A DNA stretch of 64,000 bases from Paraescarpia echinospica (taxonomy: Eukaryota > Annelida > Polychaeta > Sabellida > Siboglinidae), in contig CM034544.1 of NCBI GenBank assembly GCA_020002185.1, positions 31,980,937 to 32,044,936 of the forward strand, read 5' to 3'. A program made the position numbers and the translations under genes. Under the pieces are notes generated by a model. It was given only the letters and a program-made list of their open reading frames with translations. It did no database searches and had not been told where the DNA came from. Of the stretch, positions 1-13,900 are shown piece after piece; the first letter of the stretch is position 1; each line of letters starts with the position of its first letter.

Positions 1-1590
1 AGCTTTGTGGAAGAACATCGCGAAAGGGCGGAATGTCTAGAAGTAGTAACCGATGATCGTGGACAAACGAAGTTGCAGAAGCAGTGCGAGAAAAGAAGGA
101 AGCATGGAGAGAAATAGGGAAGACCAAGGAAAGGGGAAATCAACCGGATGCAAGGCTGAAACACATATACGGACAGAAAAAGAAAGCAACAACGAAAGCT
201 GTTGATATGGCGAGGAGTGACATGGAAGCAGATGTATACAGCAAGCTAGATGAGGACGGTGGAAAGAAGATGATATACAGAATGGCCCGAGAAAGGGGTG
301 AGAATAGTAAGGACGTGAAAGGTGGGACGATAATCAAAGATAGAAATGGGTAGTTAGTGACAGAACAAGAAGCAGTGTTGAAGGTCTGGGACAACTACTT
401 CAAGGAGCTTTTGAACCAGGAAGGACATAACAATAACGTGGAATTGCCATCATATGTTGAAGGGGAAGTGGTGTTAGCCGATATTGCTGATACAGAGATG
501 CAAACTGGGATAAAAGAGATGAAGAAGGGGAAAGCACCTGGTATCGATAAGATGCGTGTTGATATGGTATTGGTAGCAGGGGAGAGTGGAATCAGCTGGA
601 CAAAGAGGCTGCTGAATACATGTATGAGGCAAGGTAAAGTACCAGAAGAGTGGTTGACAGGGCTAATTGTCCCAATATGGAAGAGGAAGGGAGATGTGCA
701 AGACCCATGGAAATACAGAGGCATCACACTTCTAAGTCACAACATGAAGCTGCTAGAGAGGATCCTAGATCAGCACGAAGGATGTTCTTAGAAAAAGTAT
801 GTATGCCGACGATATATTAACAGAAACCAAACAAGAGCTACTAGATATGTTGGAGGAATGGAACATGTTGTTCAAGAAACATGATCTGAGAATGAGCCTG
901 GAGAAGACAGAAGTGATGTGGGTTGGACAGCAGACAGAGAAATTGGACAACAGGTTGGATGGAAAGGAAATTAAGCAAGTGGACGGCTTTGCGTACCTTG
1001 GAGGAATGATTACGGCGTTCAAATGTGGAGGTGCGACGCCGACTACAAGCAGGAGCAAATGCTTGGAGAAAGGTAGAGGGAGTCATAATGGACAGAAAAA
1101 TCTAAAAAAAACTGAAAGGGAAAGTCCTAAGCATGTTTGTTACACTGGCATGCCTATATGGTCTGGTGACAGTCGCGCTGACAGAATAACAACCACAGAA
1201 GCTGCAAGTTTCTGAAAACAACGTAATTAAAAGAATGACAACAAAGAGGGTAGAGAGAAGAAGGACGAACGACATCAGAAACGAGGTTGAAATGCAATGC
1301 AGTGTAACAAGAAAATTATTGAGTAGCCAGATGAGATGGGCAGGCCACTTGGAAAGTATGGATGCCGGAAAAATAGCGAAAAGAGCAGAGGCGGAACAAC
1401 ATAAAGGACACAGGAAAAAAGGAAGGTCACAGCTGAGATGGGAGGACAGCATGAGGAGGGGCATGAGAAGATCAGGGGGGATGAAAGATGGAGAGAGGGG
1501 GCGATTGACAGAAAACTATGGAAGGAAAAGACACAGAGAGTGGTTCAGCTTTACTGTACATGACCCTCAACCCTGTACAGCAGGGGAAAA
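1..1590 (+). mobile_element. LINE-A: decayed non-LTR retrotransposon ORF2 (linker, RT, C-terminal domain), left flank of the array
   Basis: Translated blocks on the plus strand read as one non-LTR retrotransposon polyprotein. A charged endonuclease-RT linker lies at 84-353. The RT fingers lie at 357-791, with the family signature KGKAPGIDK and the later KYRGITLLS. RT motif C (YADD) and the thumb lie at 799-1030, with EVMWVGQQ and FAYLGGMI. The C-terminal domain lies at about 1130-1560, with MRWAGHLESMD and SQLRWEDSMRR. There is an in-frame stop near 350. The sequence jumps from the fingers straight to YADD near 787-799, so palm motifs A and B are deleted and no active polymerase can be made. 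Frame shifts follow near 1030 and 1215. From 1143 onward it is near identical to the start of every array unit, so this is the uninterrupted parent context of the array. The endonuclease would lie left of the window. The LINE assignment is secure; the exact clade is left open. Confidence 0.85.
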
Positions 1591-4500
1591 GAGGAGAGCA
1601 ACAATATTGCTCGACACATGTATACAAACCTGTCTCTCTGTTTTAATTTCTTCCCTCCAGGTGTATTTCCAGCTCTTTGTTTTGCTGCCCCACCCAAAGT
1701 ACCTCCGTCCTCTTCAGACTAACTTTCAGTCCATGTCTGCTAAACATATCCTTCCAATCTGTCAGTTGTTCTTGGAGATCTGCTTCCCCGTCCGCTACCA
1801 CTGCCAGATCGTCTGCATACTGTAGCTTCCGGAGGATATCTCTCGTACCAGTCAGTCTACTTATTAGTTCCACCACTGCGATAAACGTAACTGAGAGTAG
1901 CCGTCATGAACGCCAGGTTACTATAGTATAATTTAATAGATAGATCTTGTTGAACAAAATATATATTTGATGCCTTATTTTATGTCATTGATTAAATAAG
2001 TGGTTCTAATTAATAGGCCTAATATTTATAAGTTGCAGAATGATTTCTAAAATTGCTGGTGAAAACTACACATTATGATTGCGTACAGCAGAAACAGAGT
2101 GGGCCTGTATGCTATATTATAACTAACAAGGCAATTACTTTTCAACCGCACTCCCCACTTCATATGGCATTCCCCAGGGTTCGTTCCCTTCTTGGGCTTT
2201 TGCTTTTCACTCTCTACACTACGCCACTCAGCTCTGTAATCCAAAGTCATAACTTGGATCATCACCTTTATGCAGATGACACACAGATCTACATTTCCTT
2301 GACCACGCCCAATAGAAGTCACACCCTAAACCGACTCAACGATTATCTCCAAGATGTTTTCTTATGGATGACCGACAGACAAAACTGAATTTCTCATCAT
2401 TGGTACTCCAATGCAGCGAGGTAAACTTAATGATTTTTTCCAACATGTATTCTGAGTCAAAATATCACACCAGCAGCATCAGTACGGAATCTAGGAGTGA
2501 CCTTTGATTGCGACTTTAATTTCAGACAACACATATTCCAAACGTGCAGTTGCTGTTTTTTATCATATCCGTGATCTTCGCCGCATTCGCCGACATATGT
2601 CGCTTTCTGTCGTTAAGACTATCGCAAAGGCTCTTGTTAGCAGCATATCAGATTATTGCAATTCTCTCCTTCATAATATTGCTATCAAGGATATTGCAAA
2701 ACTACAACGTGTCCAAAATTGTTTAGCAATCTCCTCGATTCTCCCGCTCAGTGCCACTTCTAAAACACGGCATTGGCTCCCCGTGCGATATCGCATTATG
2801 TTTAAGATCTGTACAATCACCTACCAAGCCCTTTCATCCAAACAACCTAGTTATTTACACTCAATGCTCACACCAGCTAGACAAGCCAAACAACTTCGGT
2901 CGTCTAGTTCGAAGTTGCTAGTTGCTATCTGTTCTTAGAGTTAAGACAAAGACTGGAAATCGAGCTTATTTAGTTGCCGCGCCAACTATATGGAATTCGC
3001 TTCCCGTTAATGTTAAATCAGCAGAAATTATTGTTACATTTCGTCGTCACCTAAAAACCTATATTTTCAATATCGCCTAACCTCCCTAGCTTCCTAGCAC
3101 ATCCATCCATTTATTGACGAGTTTCGCCTAGCACACGAGTACGAGAATGCTTAATCCTTTTGGTGCGCCACTGAGCTCGGATTGTCTGAGGATATTGGCG
3201 CGTTAATAGTGATTTATTATTATTATTAAATTCTAGTAATTATATAATGCATGTGCACTGTGATCATATAATGTAATTGGTGTATGTTTAATACACACTG
3301 TACACACGTTTTCAAATGTTTTATTAAATAAATTGGATTGCCATAATGCACCATTACTGAGACTCTTTCACTTTACGAACTGAGCAAAGTGCAGCCCAAT
3401 TACCATATGATATTTACATATTTAATTACAGCTAAGTATGCTTGAGTACATTTCTGAATGTCTGCATGGGCATACGGATGTAACAAAAAGCCCAGTGGAG
3501 ACGAGCTCAGCAGTAAACATGCCAAATGGGTACGTGAGTGAATTAATATATCATAATTCTTGCAGGATTATATTCAGTATACATTATGTTATACATCTAC
3601 AAGAACACATTTATTATTTTTTGCTAAAACATGTTAAACTAATCTCAAATCTCAATTATTTTAGCAACAAATATGTGTTTTGGCAGTTTGTATATTATTT
3701 GTGCTGAATACAACTTACAACACATTAATTGGCTAGCATTTATAAATATTTCCACAGATATCCTTCTTCCAAATAAACAACATTCTACTAATTGTACACC
3801 CATCCCATCGCAAATATTCATAATAAAGCTTGAAGACCGCGATTACATTAGTATATTGAGAATAGTCTTCCTAATATGCTAGCTCGATTAAAGTCAAATT
3901 AATAAGTTATTAGTTTTGTGCATGTTCTAGAATGTTATTATATAAATATAAATGTAATTGCTGTTCCACATTGCACCTATTTGCTTTGTGTTCACAGTGT
4001 GTTAAGATAACAGTATGACATTTACATGATATATACAATTAACGGATTGAGTCTAAATTGTACGCTAAATAATATAATCTGGATATACTAATTTGTGTAC
4101 GTTTAGCCCTGCCTACCTGTTCGTAAAATTAGTCTGTGTACGTATAGCCTCTTGCTAACTTATAAAAAGCCCTGGCGTCTCCCCGCAAAAAAACAAAGTG
4201 AAACGCGCGTGACACATGTGTCAAAAACTCCTTGCCCTACTGACCAATCACGAGCGCGCTGGGCGTGGTTTAAAAGAGCCTGTTAGCTTTTCATAAGTGA
4301 ATTGCAAAGACGCCCACGGGCCACAGCCCACTGGCACTGTCCCCAACTCGTTCTGTTTACTTTGTTTTGTTCCATAGTCTTTCCCAAATATAAATACACC
4401 TTTATGCGTGGGTACTGCACCTGCACCGTCTGGAAATGTTATGCAGATTCGGCGGGGCGATCGGCAGTCCATGACGACAATACTGCAGAAACTACACTGG

Positions 4501-5463
4501 TTGCCTGTTAGGAGGCGTATTGAGTTTAAGATACTCGTCCTTGTGCACATGGCAGTATACAATGGTACGCCCGAGTACCTTGCGGCACTATTACACCAAT
4601 ATACACCACGCCGTTCCCTACGCTCTGCAAGCGGGTTACTCTTGCAAGTTCCTAGAGTGAACTTAGAACGTTTCGGCCGCCGTGCAATCTGTTGTAGTAC
4701 AAACATACATATATAATAGTGCATATTTGCAATAATTTTTATATAACCTTCCCTTCATGTGTTTCAACAAGTTTGTATTACCCCAGAGCTGGAGAAAATC
4801 TTCATGTCGCAGTGTTTACACTGGGCTTTGTAGTTGCCTTGTACGTTGGCTGGAAAAACAAAGAGATCAAATGCTGCTGATTTGTTCGCCATGTCTGTAG
4901 TAAGACTCTGTACTCTGCAGTCTTGTAGATATGACTGACAATATGCTTGCTTTTCTGCGGTGCCAGGTTCTGAACAGATTGCAATTTGCAACTGACTACT
5001 ATTCAGTCATTATATTAAGCCAAGGCAATTGTGTCTACCACAAAAGTCCACAATACAAGTGAACTGGTGGTTTCTGAACATCTGAAGCCACTACAACTGA
5101 TCAAGGCATCAGATAGTATTAGTTTATCCCATGTAATTGACTCATGGCTTCAACTATCAGGCTCTCAGCTGACATGCATGTAAGTGCCTGTGCTTATCAT
5201 CCCCTTTATACTTATAAACCTATCAACCACCATCACAAGTACCATCAATTATGTTTCGTGTTATATGAAGCTTTGTACAAAATAAGAATAAATATACAGT
5301 AATTTTTCCTGTAGCCATTTCTTTTCAATCCTTCTGATAGACCCAATTACTTAACAAAAACGTAAAAAAGTACTTGTAAAAAGTACTTCCCAAGTGCAAG
5401 TACTTTGATGGTCAAGTCCAAGTCCAAGTACTGCACACAGCAAAATGGCAAGTACAGGCACTG
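1148..5463 (+). repeat. Array unit U1 (4316 bp, with 303 bp deletion)
   Basis: First unit, entered directly from uninterrupted LINE-A. Modules: LINE-A C-terminal part (+) to about 1600; LINE-A' RT piece (-) about 1601-1882; spacer to 2132; LINE-B (+) 2133-3228 with ORFs 2053-2388 (YADD) and 2504-2938; unknown module to 4435; LINE-C (+) 4436-4687; hAT 5' end (-) 4688-5463. Relative to U2 it lacks 303 bp (U2 positions 6203-6505), which removes RT motif B and the 3' part of the spacer-side sequence; the join is at 1882/1883. The BED-exon splice donor is changed from GT to GG. It is the most divergent unit at the hAT part, as expected for an array-edge unit less exposed to homogenisation. Confidence 0.9.
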
Positions 5464-8400
5464 GCATGCCTGTATAGTCTGGTGACAGTCGCGCTGACAG
5501 AATAACAACCACAGAAGCTGCAAGTTTCTGAAAACAAATTAATTAAAAGAATGACAACAAAGAGGGTAGAGAGAAGAAGGACGAACGACATCAGAAACGA
5601 GGTTGAAATGCAATGCAGTGTAACAAGAGAATTTTTGAGTAGCCAGATGAGATGGACAGGCCACTTGGAAAGTATGGATGCCGGAAAAATAGTGAAAAGA
5701 GCAGAGGCGGAACAACATAAAGGACACAGGAAAAAAGGAAGGTCACAGCTGAGATGGGAGGACAGCATGAGGAGGGGCATAAGAAGATCAGGGGGGATGA
5801 AAGATGGAGAGAGGGGGCGATTGACAGAAAACTATGGAAGGAAAAGACACAGAGAGTGGTTCAGCTTTATTGTACCTGACCCTCAACCCTGTACAGCAGG
5901 GAAAAAGAGGAAAGCAATAATATTGCTCCACCCATGTATACAAACCTGTCTCTCTGTTTTAGTTTCTTCCCTCCAGGTGTATTTCCAGCTCTTTGTTTTG
6001 CTGCCCCACCCAAAGTACCTCCGTCCTCTTCAGACTAACTTTCAGTCCATGTCTGCTAAACATATCCTTCCAATCTGTCAGTTGTTCTTGGAGATCTGCT
6101 TCCCCGTCCGCTACCACTGCCAGATCGTCTGCATACTGTAGCTTCCGGAGGATATCTCTCGTACCAGTCAGTCTACTTATTAGTTCCACCGCTGCGATAA
6201 ACAACAATGGGCTCAGGGCGCTTCCTTGTCTCAGGCCAACATTTATTTCAAACTCTCCTCACATTCCCGGTCCACACACCACCCTGCTCTTAGTTTCGTA
6301 ATATGTCTCTTCTACCATCCTGACCTCTGCCTCTCAATGTCGCCATCTCCATCACCATCTCTCTTTGTACGGTATCGTATGCTTTCTGCAGGTCTATGAA
6401 TCCTACTGCCGCATCTTCCTATAATTATTGTAGTAAATTACGCTGTGTTTTTTTTAATTAACAATCAGGAATTTACGTATTTTATGTATAACGCTAGGTA
6501 GCTCCGTAACTGAGAGTAGCCGTCATGAATGCCAGGTTACTATAGTATAATTTAATAGATAGATCTTGTTGAACAAAATATATATTTGATGCCTTATTTG
6601 CATGTCATTGATGAAATAAGTGGTTCTAATTAATAGGCCTAATATTTATAAGTTGCAGAATGATTTCTAAAATTGCTGGTGAAAACTACACATTATGATT
6701 GCGTACAGCAGAAACAGAGTGGGCCTGTATGCTATATTATAACTAACGGGGCAATTACTTTTCAACCGCACTCCTCACTTCATGTGGCATTCCCCAGGGT
6801 TCGTTCCCTTCTTGGGCTTTTGCTTTTCACTCTCTACACTACGCCACTCAGCTCTGTAATCCAAAGTCATAACTTGGATCATCACCTTTATGCAGATGAC
6901 ACACAGATCTACATTTCCTTGACGACGCCCGATAGAAGTCACACCCTAAACCGACTCAACGATTATCTCCAAGATGTTTTCTTATGGATGACCGACAGAC
7001 AAAACTGAATTTCTCATCATTGGTACTTCAATGCAGCGAGGTAAACTTAATGATTTTTTCCAACATGTATTCTGAGTCAAAATATCACACCAGCAGCATC
7101 AGTACGGAATCTAGGTGTGACCTTTGATTGCGACTTTAATTTCAGACAACACATATCCCAAACGTGCCGTTGCTGTTTTTATCATATCCGTGATCTTCGC
7201 CGCATTCGCCGACATATGTAGCTTTCTGTCGTTAAGACTATCGCAAAGGCTCTTGTTAGCAGCATATCAGATTATTGCAATTCTCTCCTTCCTAATATTG
7301 CTATCAAGGATATTGCAAAACTACAACGTGTTCAAAATTGTTTAGCAATCTCCTCGATTCTCCCGTTCAGTGCCACTTCTAAAACACGGCATTGGCTCCC
7401 CGTGCGATATCGCATTATGTTTAAGATCTGTACAATCACCTACCAAGCCCTTTCATCCAAACAACCTAGTTATTTACACTCAATACTCACACCAGCTAGA
7501 CAAGCCAAAAAACTTCGGTCGTCTAGTTCGAAGTTGCTAGTTGCTATCTGTTCCTAGAGTTAAGACAAAGACTGGAACTCGAGCTTTTTTAGTTGCCGCG
7601 CCAACTATATGGAATTCGTTTCCCGTTAATGTTAAATCAGAAGAAATTATTGTTACATTTCGTCGTCACCTGAAAACCTATATTTTCAATATCGCCTAAC
7701 CTCCCTAGCTTCCTAGCACATCCATCCATTTGTTGACGAGTTTCGCCTAGCACACGAGTACGAGAATGCTTAATCCTTTTGGTGCGCCACTGAGCTCGGA
7801 TTGTCTGAGGATATTGGCGCGTTAGAAGTGATTTATTATTATTATTAAATTCTAGTAATTATATAATGCATGTGCACTGTGATCATGTAATGTAATTGGT
7901 GTATGTTTAATACACACTGTACACACGTTTTCAAATGTTTTATTAAATAAATTGGATTGCCATAATGCACCATTACTGAGACTCTTTCACTTTACGAACT
8001 GAGCAAAGTGCAGCCCAATTACCATATGATATTTACATATTTAATTACAGCTAAGTATGCTTGAGTACATTTCTGAATGTCTGCATGGGCATACGGATGT
8101 AACAAAAAGCCCAGTGGAGTCGAGCTCAGCAGTAAACATGCCAAATGGGTACGTGAATGAATTAATATATCATAATTCTTGCAGGATTATATTCAGTATA
8201 CATTATGTTATACATCTACAAGAACACATTTATTATTTTTTGCTAAAACATGTTAAACTAATCTCAAATCTCAATTATTTTAGCAACAAATATATATTTT
8301 GGCAGTTTGTATATTATTTGTGCTGAATACAACTTACAACACATTAATTGGCTAGCATTTATAAATATTTCCACAGGTATCCTTCTTCCAAATGAACAAC

Positions 8401-10959
8401 ATTCTACTAATTGTACACCCATCCCATCGCAAATATTCATAATAAAGCTTGAAGACCGCGATTACATTACTATATTGAGAATAGTCTTCCCTAATATGCT
8501 AGCTCGATTAAAGTCAAATTAATAAGTTATTAGTTTTGTGCATGTTCTAGAATGTTATTATATAAATATAAATGTAATTGCTGTTCCACATTGCACCTAT
8601 TTGCTTTGTGTTCACAGTGTGTTAAGATAACAGTATGACATTTACATGATATTTACAATTAACGGATTGAGTCTAAATTGTATGCTAAATAATATAATCT
8701 GGATATACTAATTTGTGTACGTTTAGCCCTGCCTACCTGTTCGTAAAATTAGTCTGTGTACGTATAGCCTCTTGCTAACTTATAAAAAGCCCTGGCGTCT
8801 CCCCGCAAAAAAACAAAGTGAAACGCGCGTGACACATGTGTCAAAAACTCCTTGCCCTGCCGACCAATCACGAGCGCGCAAAGTGCAGCCCAATTACCAT
8901 ATGATATTTACATATTTAATTACAGCTAAGTATGCTTGAGTACATTTCTGAATGTCTGCATGGGCATACGGATGTAACAAAAAGCCCAGTGGAGTCGAGC
9001 TCAGCAGTAAACATGCCAAATGGGTACGTGAGTGAATTAATATATCATAATTCTTGCAGGATTATATTCAGTGTACCTTATGTTATACATCTACAAGAAC
9101 ACATTTATTATTTTTTGCTAAAACATGTTAAACTAATCTCCAATCTCAATTATTTTAGCAACAAATATGTGTTTTGGCAGTTTGTATATTATTTGTGCTG
9201 AATACAACTTACTACACATTAATTGGCTAGCATTTATAAATATTTCCACATATATCCTTCTTCCAAATGAACAACGTTCTACTAATTGTACACCCATCCC
9301 ATCGCAAATATTCATAATAAAGCTTGAAGACCGCGATTACATTACTATATTGAGAATAGTCTTCCCTAATATGGTAGCTCGATTAAAGTCAAATTAATAA
9401 GTTATTAGTTTTGTGCATGTTCTAGAATTGTATTATAAAAATATAAATGTAATTGCTGTTCCACATTGCACCTATTTGCTTTGTGTTCACAGTGTGTTAA
9501 GATAACAGTATGACATTTACATGATATTTACAATTAACGGATTGAGTCTAAATTGTACGCTAAATAATATAATCTGGATATACTAATTTGTGTACGTTTA
9601 GCCCTGCCTACCTGTTCGTAAAATTAGTCTGTGTACGTATAGCCTCTTGCTAACATATAAAAAGCCCTGGCGTCTCCCCGCAAAAAAACAAAGTGAAACG
9701 CGCGTGACACATGTGTCAAAAACTCCTTGCCCTACCGACCAATCACGAGCGCGCTGGGCGTGGTTTAAAAGAGCCTGTTAGCTTTTCATAAGTGAATTGC
9801 AAAGACGCCCACGGGCCACAGCCCACTGGCACTGTCCCCAACTCGTTCTGTTTACTTTGTTTTGTTCCATAGTCTTTCCCAAATATAAATACACCTTTAT
9901 GCGTGGGTACTGCACCTGCACCGTCTGGAAATGTTATGCAGATTCGGCGGGGCGATCGGCAGTCCATGACGACAATACTGCAGAAACTACACTGGTTGCC
10001 TGTTAGGAGGCGTATTGAGTTTAAGATACTCGTCCTTGTGCACATGGCAGTATACAATGGTACGCCCGAGTACCTTGCGGCACTATTACACCAATATACA
10101 CCACGCCGTTCCCTACGCTCTGCAAGCGGGTTACTCTTGCAAGTTCCTAGAGTGAACTTAGAACGTTTCGGCCGCCGTGCATACTGTTGTAGTACAAACA
10201 TACATATATAATAGTGCATATTTGCAATAATTTTTATATAACCTTACCTTCATGTGTTTCAAAAAGTTTGTTATTACCCCAGAGCTGGAGAAAATCTTCA
10301 TGTCGCAGTGTTTACACTGGGCTTTGTAGTTGCCTTGTACGTTGGTTGGAAAAACAAAGTGATCAAATGCTGCTGATTTGTTCGCCATGTCTGTAGTAAG
10401 ACTCTGTACTCTGCAGTCTTGTAGATATGACTGACAATATGCTTGCTTGTCTGCGGTGCCAGGTTCTGAACAGATTGCAATTTGCAACTGACTACTATTC
10501 AGTCATTATCTTAAGCCAAGGCAATTATGTCTACCACAAAAGTCCACAATACAAGTGAACTGGTGGTTTCTGAACATCTGAAGCCACTACAACTGATCAA
10601 GGCATCAGATAGTGTTAGTTTATCCCATGTAATTGACTCATGGCTTCAACTATCAGGCTCTCAGCTGACATGCATGTAAGTGCCTGTGCTTATCATCCCC
10701 TTTATACTTATAAACCAATCAACCACCATCACAAGTACCATCAATTATGTTTCGTGTTATATGAAGCTTTGTACAAAATAAGAATAAATATACAGTAATT
10801 TTTACTGTAGCCATTTCTTTTCAATCCTTCTGATAGACCCAATTACTTAACAAAAACGTAAAAAAGTACTTTTAAAAAGTACTTCCCAAGTCCAAGTACT
10901 TTGATGGTCAAATCCAAGTCCAAGTACTGCACTCAGCGAAATGGCAAGTACAGGCACTG
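5464..10959 (+). repeat. Array unit U2 (5496 bp, with 875 bp internal duplication)
   Basis: Modules: LINE-A (+) from 5464, with C-terminal ORF from 5551; LINE-A' RT (-) about 5919-6419, its ORF 5959-6207 holding YADD; LINE-B (+) 6753-7848; unknown module in two tandem copies (8005-8879 and 8880-9754); LINE-C (+) 9931-10182; hAT (-) 10183-10959 with BED ORF 10158-10487. A stop codon (TAG) interrupts LINE-B at the position after the RRH-M motif near 7217. LINE-B variants here are shared with U6, marking a block duplication. Confidence 0.9.
8005..9754 (+). repeat. 875 bp internal tandem duplication in U2
   Basis: Copy 1 is 8005-8879 and copy 2 is 8880-9754. They cover most of the unknown module, from before the exon-like segment to the CCAAT-containing GC-rich part. 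The join GAGCGCGC/AAAGTGCAG shows 2 bp microhomology (GC). The copies differ at a few positions, for example near 8384/9251, so the duplication is not brand new or was partly converted. Confidence 0.9.
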
Positions 10960-13900
10960 GTATGCCTATATGGTCTGGTGACAGTCGCGCTGACAGAATA
11001 ACAACCACAGAAGCTGCAAGTTTCTGAAAACAAATTAATTAAAAGAATGACAACAAAGAGGGTAGAGAGAAGAAGGACGAACGACATCAGAAACGAGGTT
11101 GAAATGCAATGCAGTGTAACAAGAAAATTATTGAGTAGCCAGATGAGATGGGCAGGCCACTTGGAAAGTATGGATGCCGGAAAAATAGCGAAAAGAGCAG
11201 AGGCGGAACAACATAAAGGACACAGGAAAAAAGGAAGGTCACAGCTGAGATGGGAGGACAGCATGAGGAGGGGCATGAGAAGATCAGGGGGGATGAAAGA
11301 TGGAGAGGGGCGATTGACAGAAAACTATGGAAGGAAAAGACACAGAGAATGGCTCAGCTTTATTGTACCTGACCCTCAACCCTGTACAGCAGGGGAAAAG
11401 AGGAGAGCAACAATATTGCTCCACCCATGTATACAAACCTGTCTCTCTGTTTTAGTTTCTTCCCTCCAGGTGTATTTCCAGCTCTTTGTTTTGCTGCCCC
11501 ACCCAAAGTACTTCCGTCCTCTTCAGACTAACTTTCAGTCCATGTCTGCTAAACATATCCTTCCAATCTGTCAGTTGTTCTTGGAGATCTGCTTCCCCGT
11601 CCGCTACCACTGCCAGATCGTCTGCATACTGTAGCTTCCGGAGGATATCTCTCGTACCAGTCAGTCTACTTATTAGTTCCACCGCTGCGATAAACAACAA
11701 TGGGCTCAGGGCGCTTCCTAGTCTCAGGCCAACATTTATTTCAAACTCTCCTGACATTCCCGGTCCACACACCACCCTGCTCTTAGTTTCGTAATATGTC
11801 CCTTCTACCATCCTGACCTCTGCCTCTCAATGTCGTCATCTCCATCACCATCTCTCTGTGTACGGTATCGTATGCTTTCTCCAGGTCTATGAATCCTACT
11901 GCCGCATCTTCCTATGATTATTGTAGTAAATTACGCTGTGTTTTTTTTAATTAACAATCAGGAATTTACGTATTTTATGTATAACGCTAGGTAGCTCCGT
12001 AACTGAGAGTAGCCGTCATGAATGCCAGGTTACTATAGTATAATTTAATAGATAGATCTTGTTGAACAAAATATATATTTGATGCCTTATTTGCATGTCA
12101 TTGATGAAATAAGTGGTTCTAATTAATAGGCCTAATATTTATAAGTTGCAGAATGATTTCTAAAATTGCTGGTGAAAACTACACATTATGATTGCGTACA
12201 GCAGAAACAGAGTGGGCCTGTATGCTATATTATAACTAACGGGGCAATTACTTTTCAACCGCACTCCCCACTTCATGTGGCATTCCCCAGGGTTCGTTCC
12301 CTTCTTGGGCTTTTGCTTTTCACTCTCTACACTACGCCACTCAGCTCTGTAATCCAAAGTCATAACTTGGATCATCACCTTTATGCAGATGACACACAGA
12401 TCTACATTTCCTTGACCACGCCCGATAGAAGTCACACCCTAAACCGACTCAACGATTATCTCCAAGATGTTTTCTTATGGATGACCGACAGACAAAACTG
12501 AATTTCTCATCATTGGTACTTCAATGCAGCGAGGTAAACTTAATGATTTTTTCCAACATGTATTCTGAGTCAAAATATCACACCAGCAGCATCAGTACGG
12601 AATCTAGGTGTGACCTTTGATTGCGACTTTAATTTCAGACAACACATATCCCAAACGTGCCGTTGCTGTTTTTATCATATCCGTGATCTTCGCCGCATTC
12701 GCCGACATATGTAGCTTTCTGTCGTTAAGACTATCGCAAAGCCTCTTGTTAGCAGCATATCAGATTATTGCAATTCTTTCCTTCATAATATTGCTATCAA
12801 GGATATTGCAAAACTACAACGTGTCCAAAATTGTTTAGCAATCTCCTCGATTCTCCCGCTCATTGCCACTTCTAAAACACGGCATTGGCTCCCCGTGCGA
12901 TATCGCATTATGTTTAAGATCTGTACAATCACCTACCAAGCCCTTTCATCCAAACAACCTAGTTATTTACACTCAATACTCACACCAGCTAGACAAGCCA
13001 AACAACTTCGGTCGTCTAGTTCGAAGTTGCTAGTTGCTATCTGTTCCTAGAGTTAAGACAAAGACTGGAACTCGAGCTTTTTTAGTTGCCGCGCCAACTA
13101 TATGGAATTCGCTTCCCGTTAATGTTAAATCAGCAGAAATTATTGTTACATTTCGTCGTCATCTGAAAACCTATATTTTCAATATCGCCTAACCTCCCTA
13201 GCTTCCTAGCACATCCATCCATTTGTTGACGAGTTTCGCCTAGCACACGAGTACGAGAATGCTTAATCCTTTTGGTGCGCCACTGAGCTCGGATTGTCTG
13301 AGGATATTGGCGCGTTAGAAGTGATTTATTATTATTATTAAATTCTAGTAATTATATAATGCATGTGCACTGTGATCATGTAATGTAATTGGTGTATGTT
13401 TAATACACACTGTACACACGTTTTCAAATGTTTTATTAAATAAATTGGATTGCCATAATGCACCATTACTGAGACTCTTTCACTTTACGAACTGAGCAAA
13501 GTGCAGCCCAATTACCATATGATATTTACATATTTAATTACAGCTAAGTATGCTTGAGTACATTTCTGAATGTCTGCATGGGCATACGGATGTAACAAAA
13601 AGCCCAGTGGAGTCGAGCTCAGCAGTAAACATGCCAAATGGGTACGTGAGTGAATTAATATATCATAATTCTTGCAGGATTATATTCAGTATACATTATG
13701 TTATACATCTACAACAACACATTTATTATTTTTTGCTAAAACATGTTAAACTAATCTCAAATCTCAATTATTTTAGCAACAAATATGTGTTTTGGCAGTT
13801 TGTATATTATTTGTGCTGAATACAACTTACAACACATTAATTGGCTAGCATTTATAAATATTTCCTGAGATATCCTTCTTCCAAATAAACAACATTCTTC

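Noticed and set aside
1643..1931. Plus-strand 84-111 codon frames over the LINE-A' region (starting MFCCPTQST or running to QIVCIL)
   Set aside because: They are antisense to the RT palm, whose minus-strand translation has clear motifs B and C.
2053..2388. LINE-B YADD frames as active reverse transcriptases
   Set aside because: The 22 bp deletion shifts the frame after motif C, motif B is degraded and motif A is missing in all units.
4248..4724. 158-codon minus-strand frame as a conserved gene in every unit
   Set aside because: It lies opposite the LINE-C coding frame, has no recognisable domain or start context, and its persistence follows from near-identical units. Kept only as a low-interest finding.
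1148..5463. The unit as a Helitron or a single autonomous transposon
   Set aside because: No TC...CTRR ends with hairpin and no Rep/helicase. The unit ends fall inside LINE-A and at a hAT terminus, and the pieces have opposite orientations.
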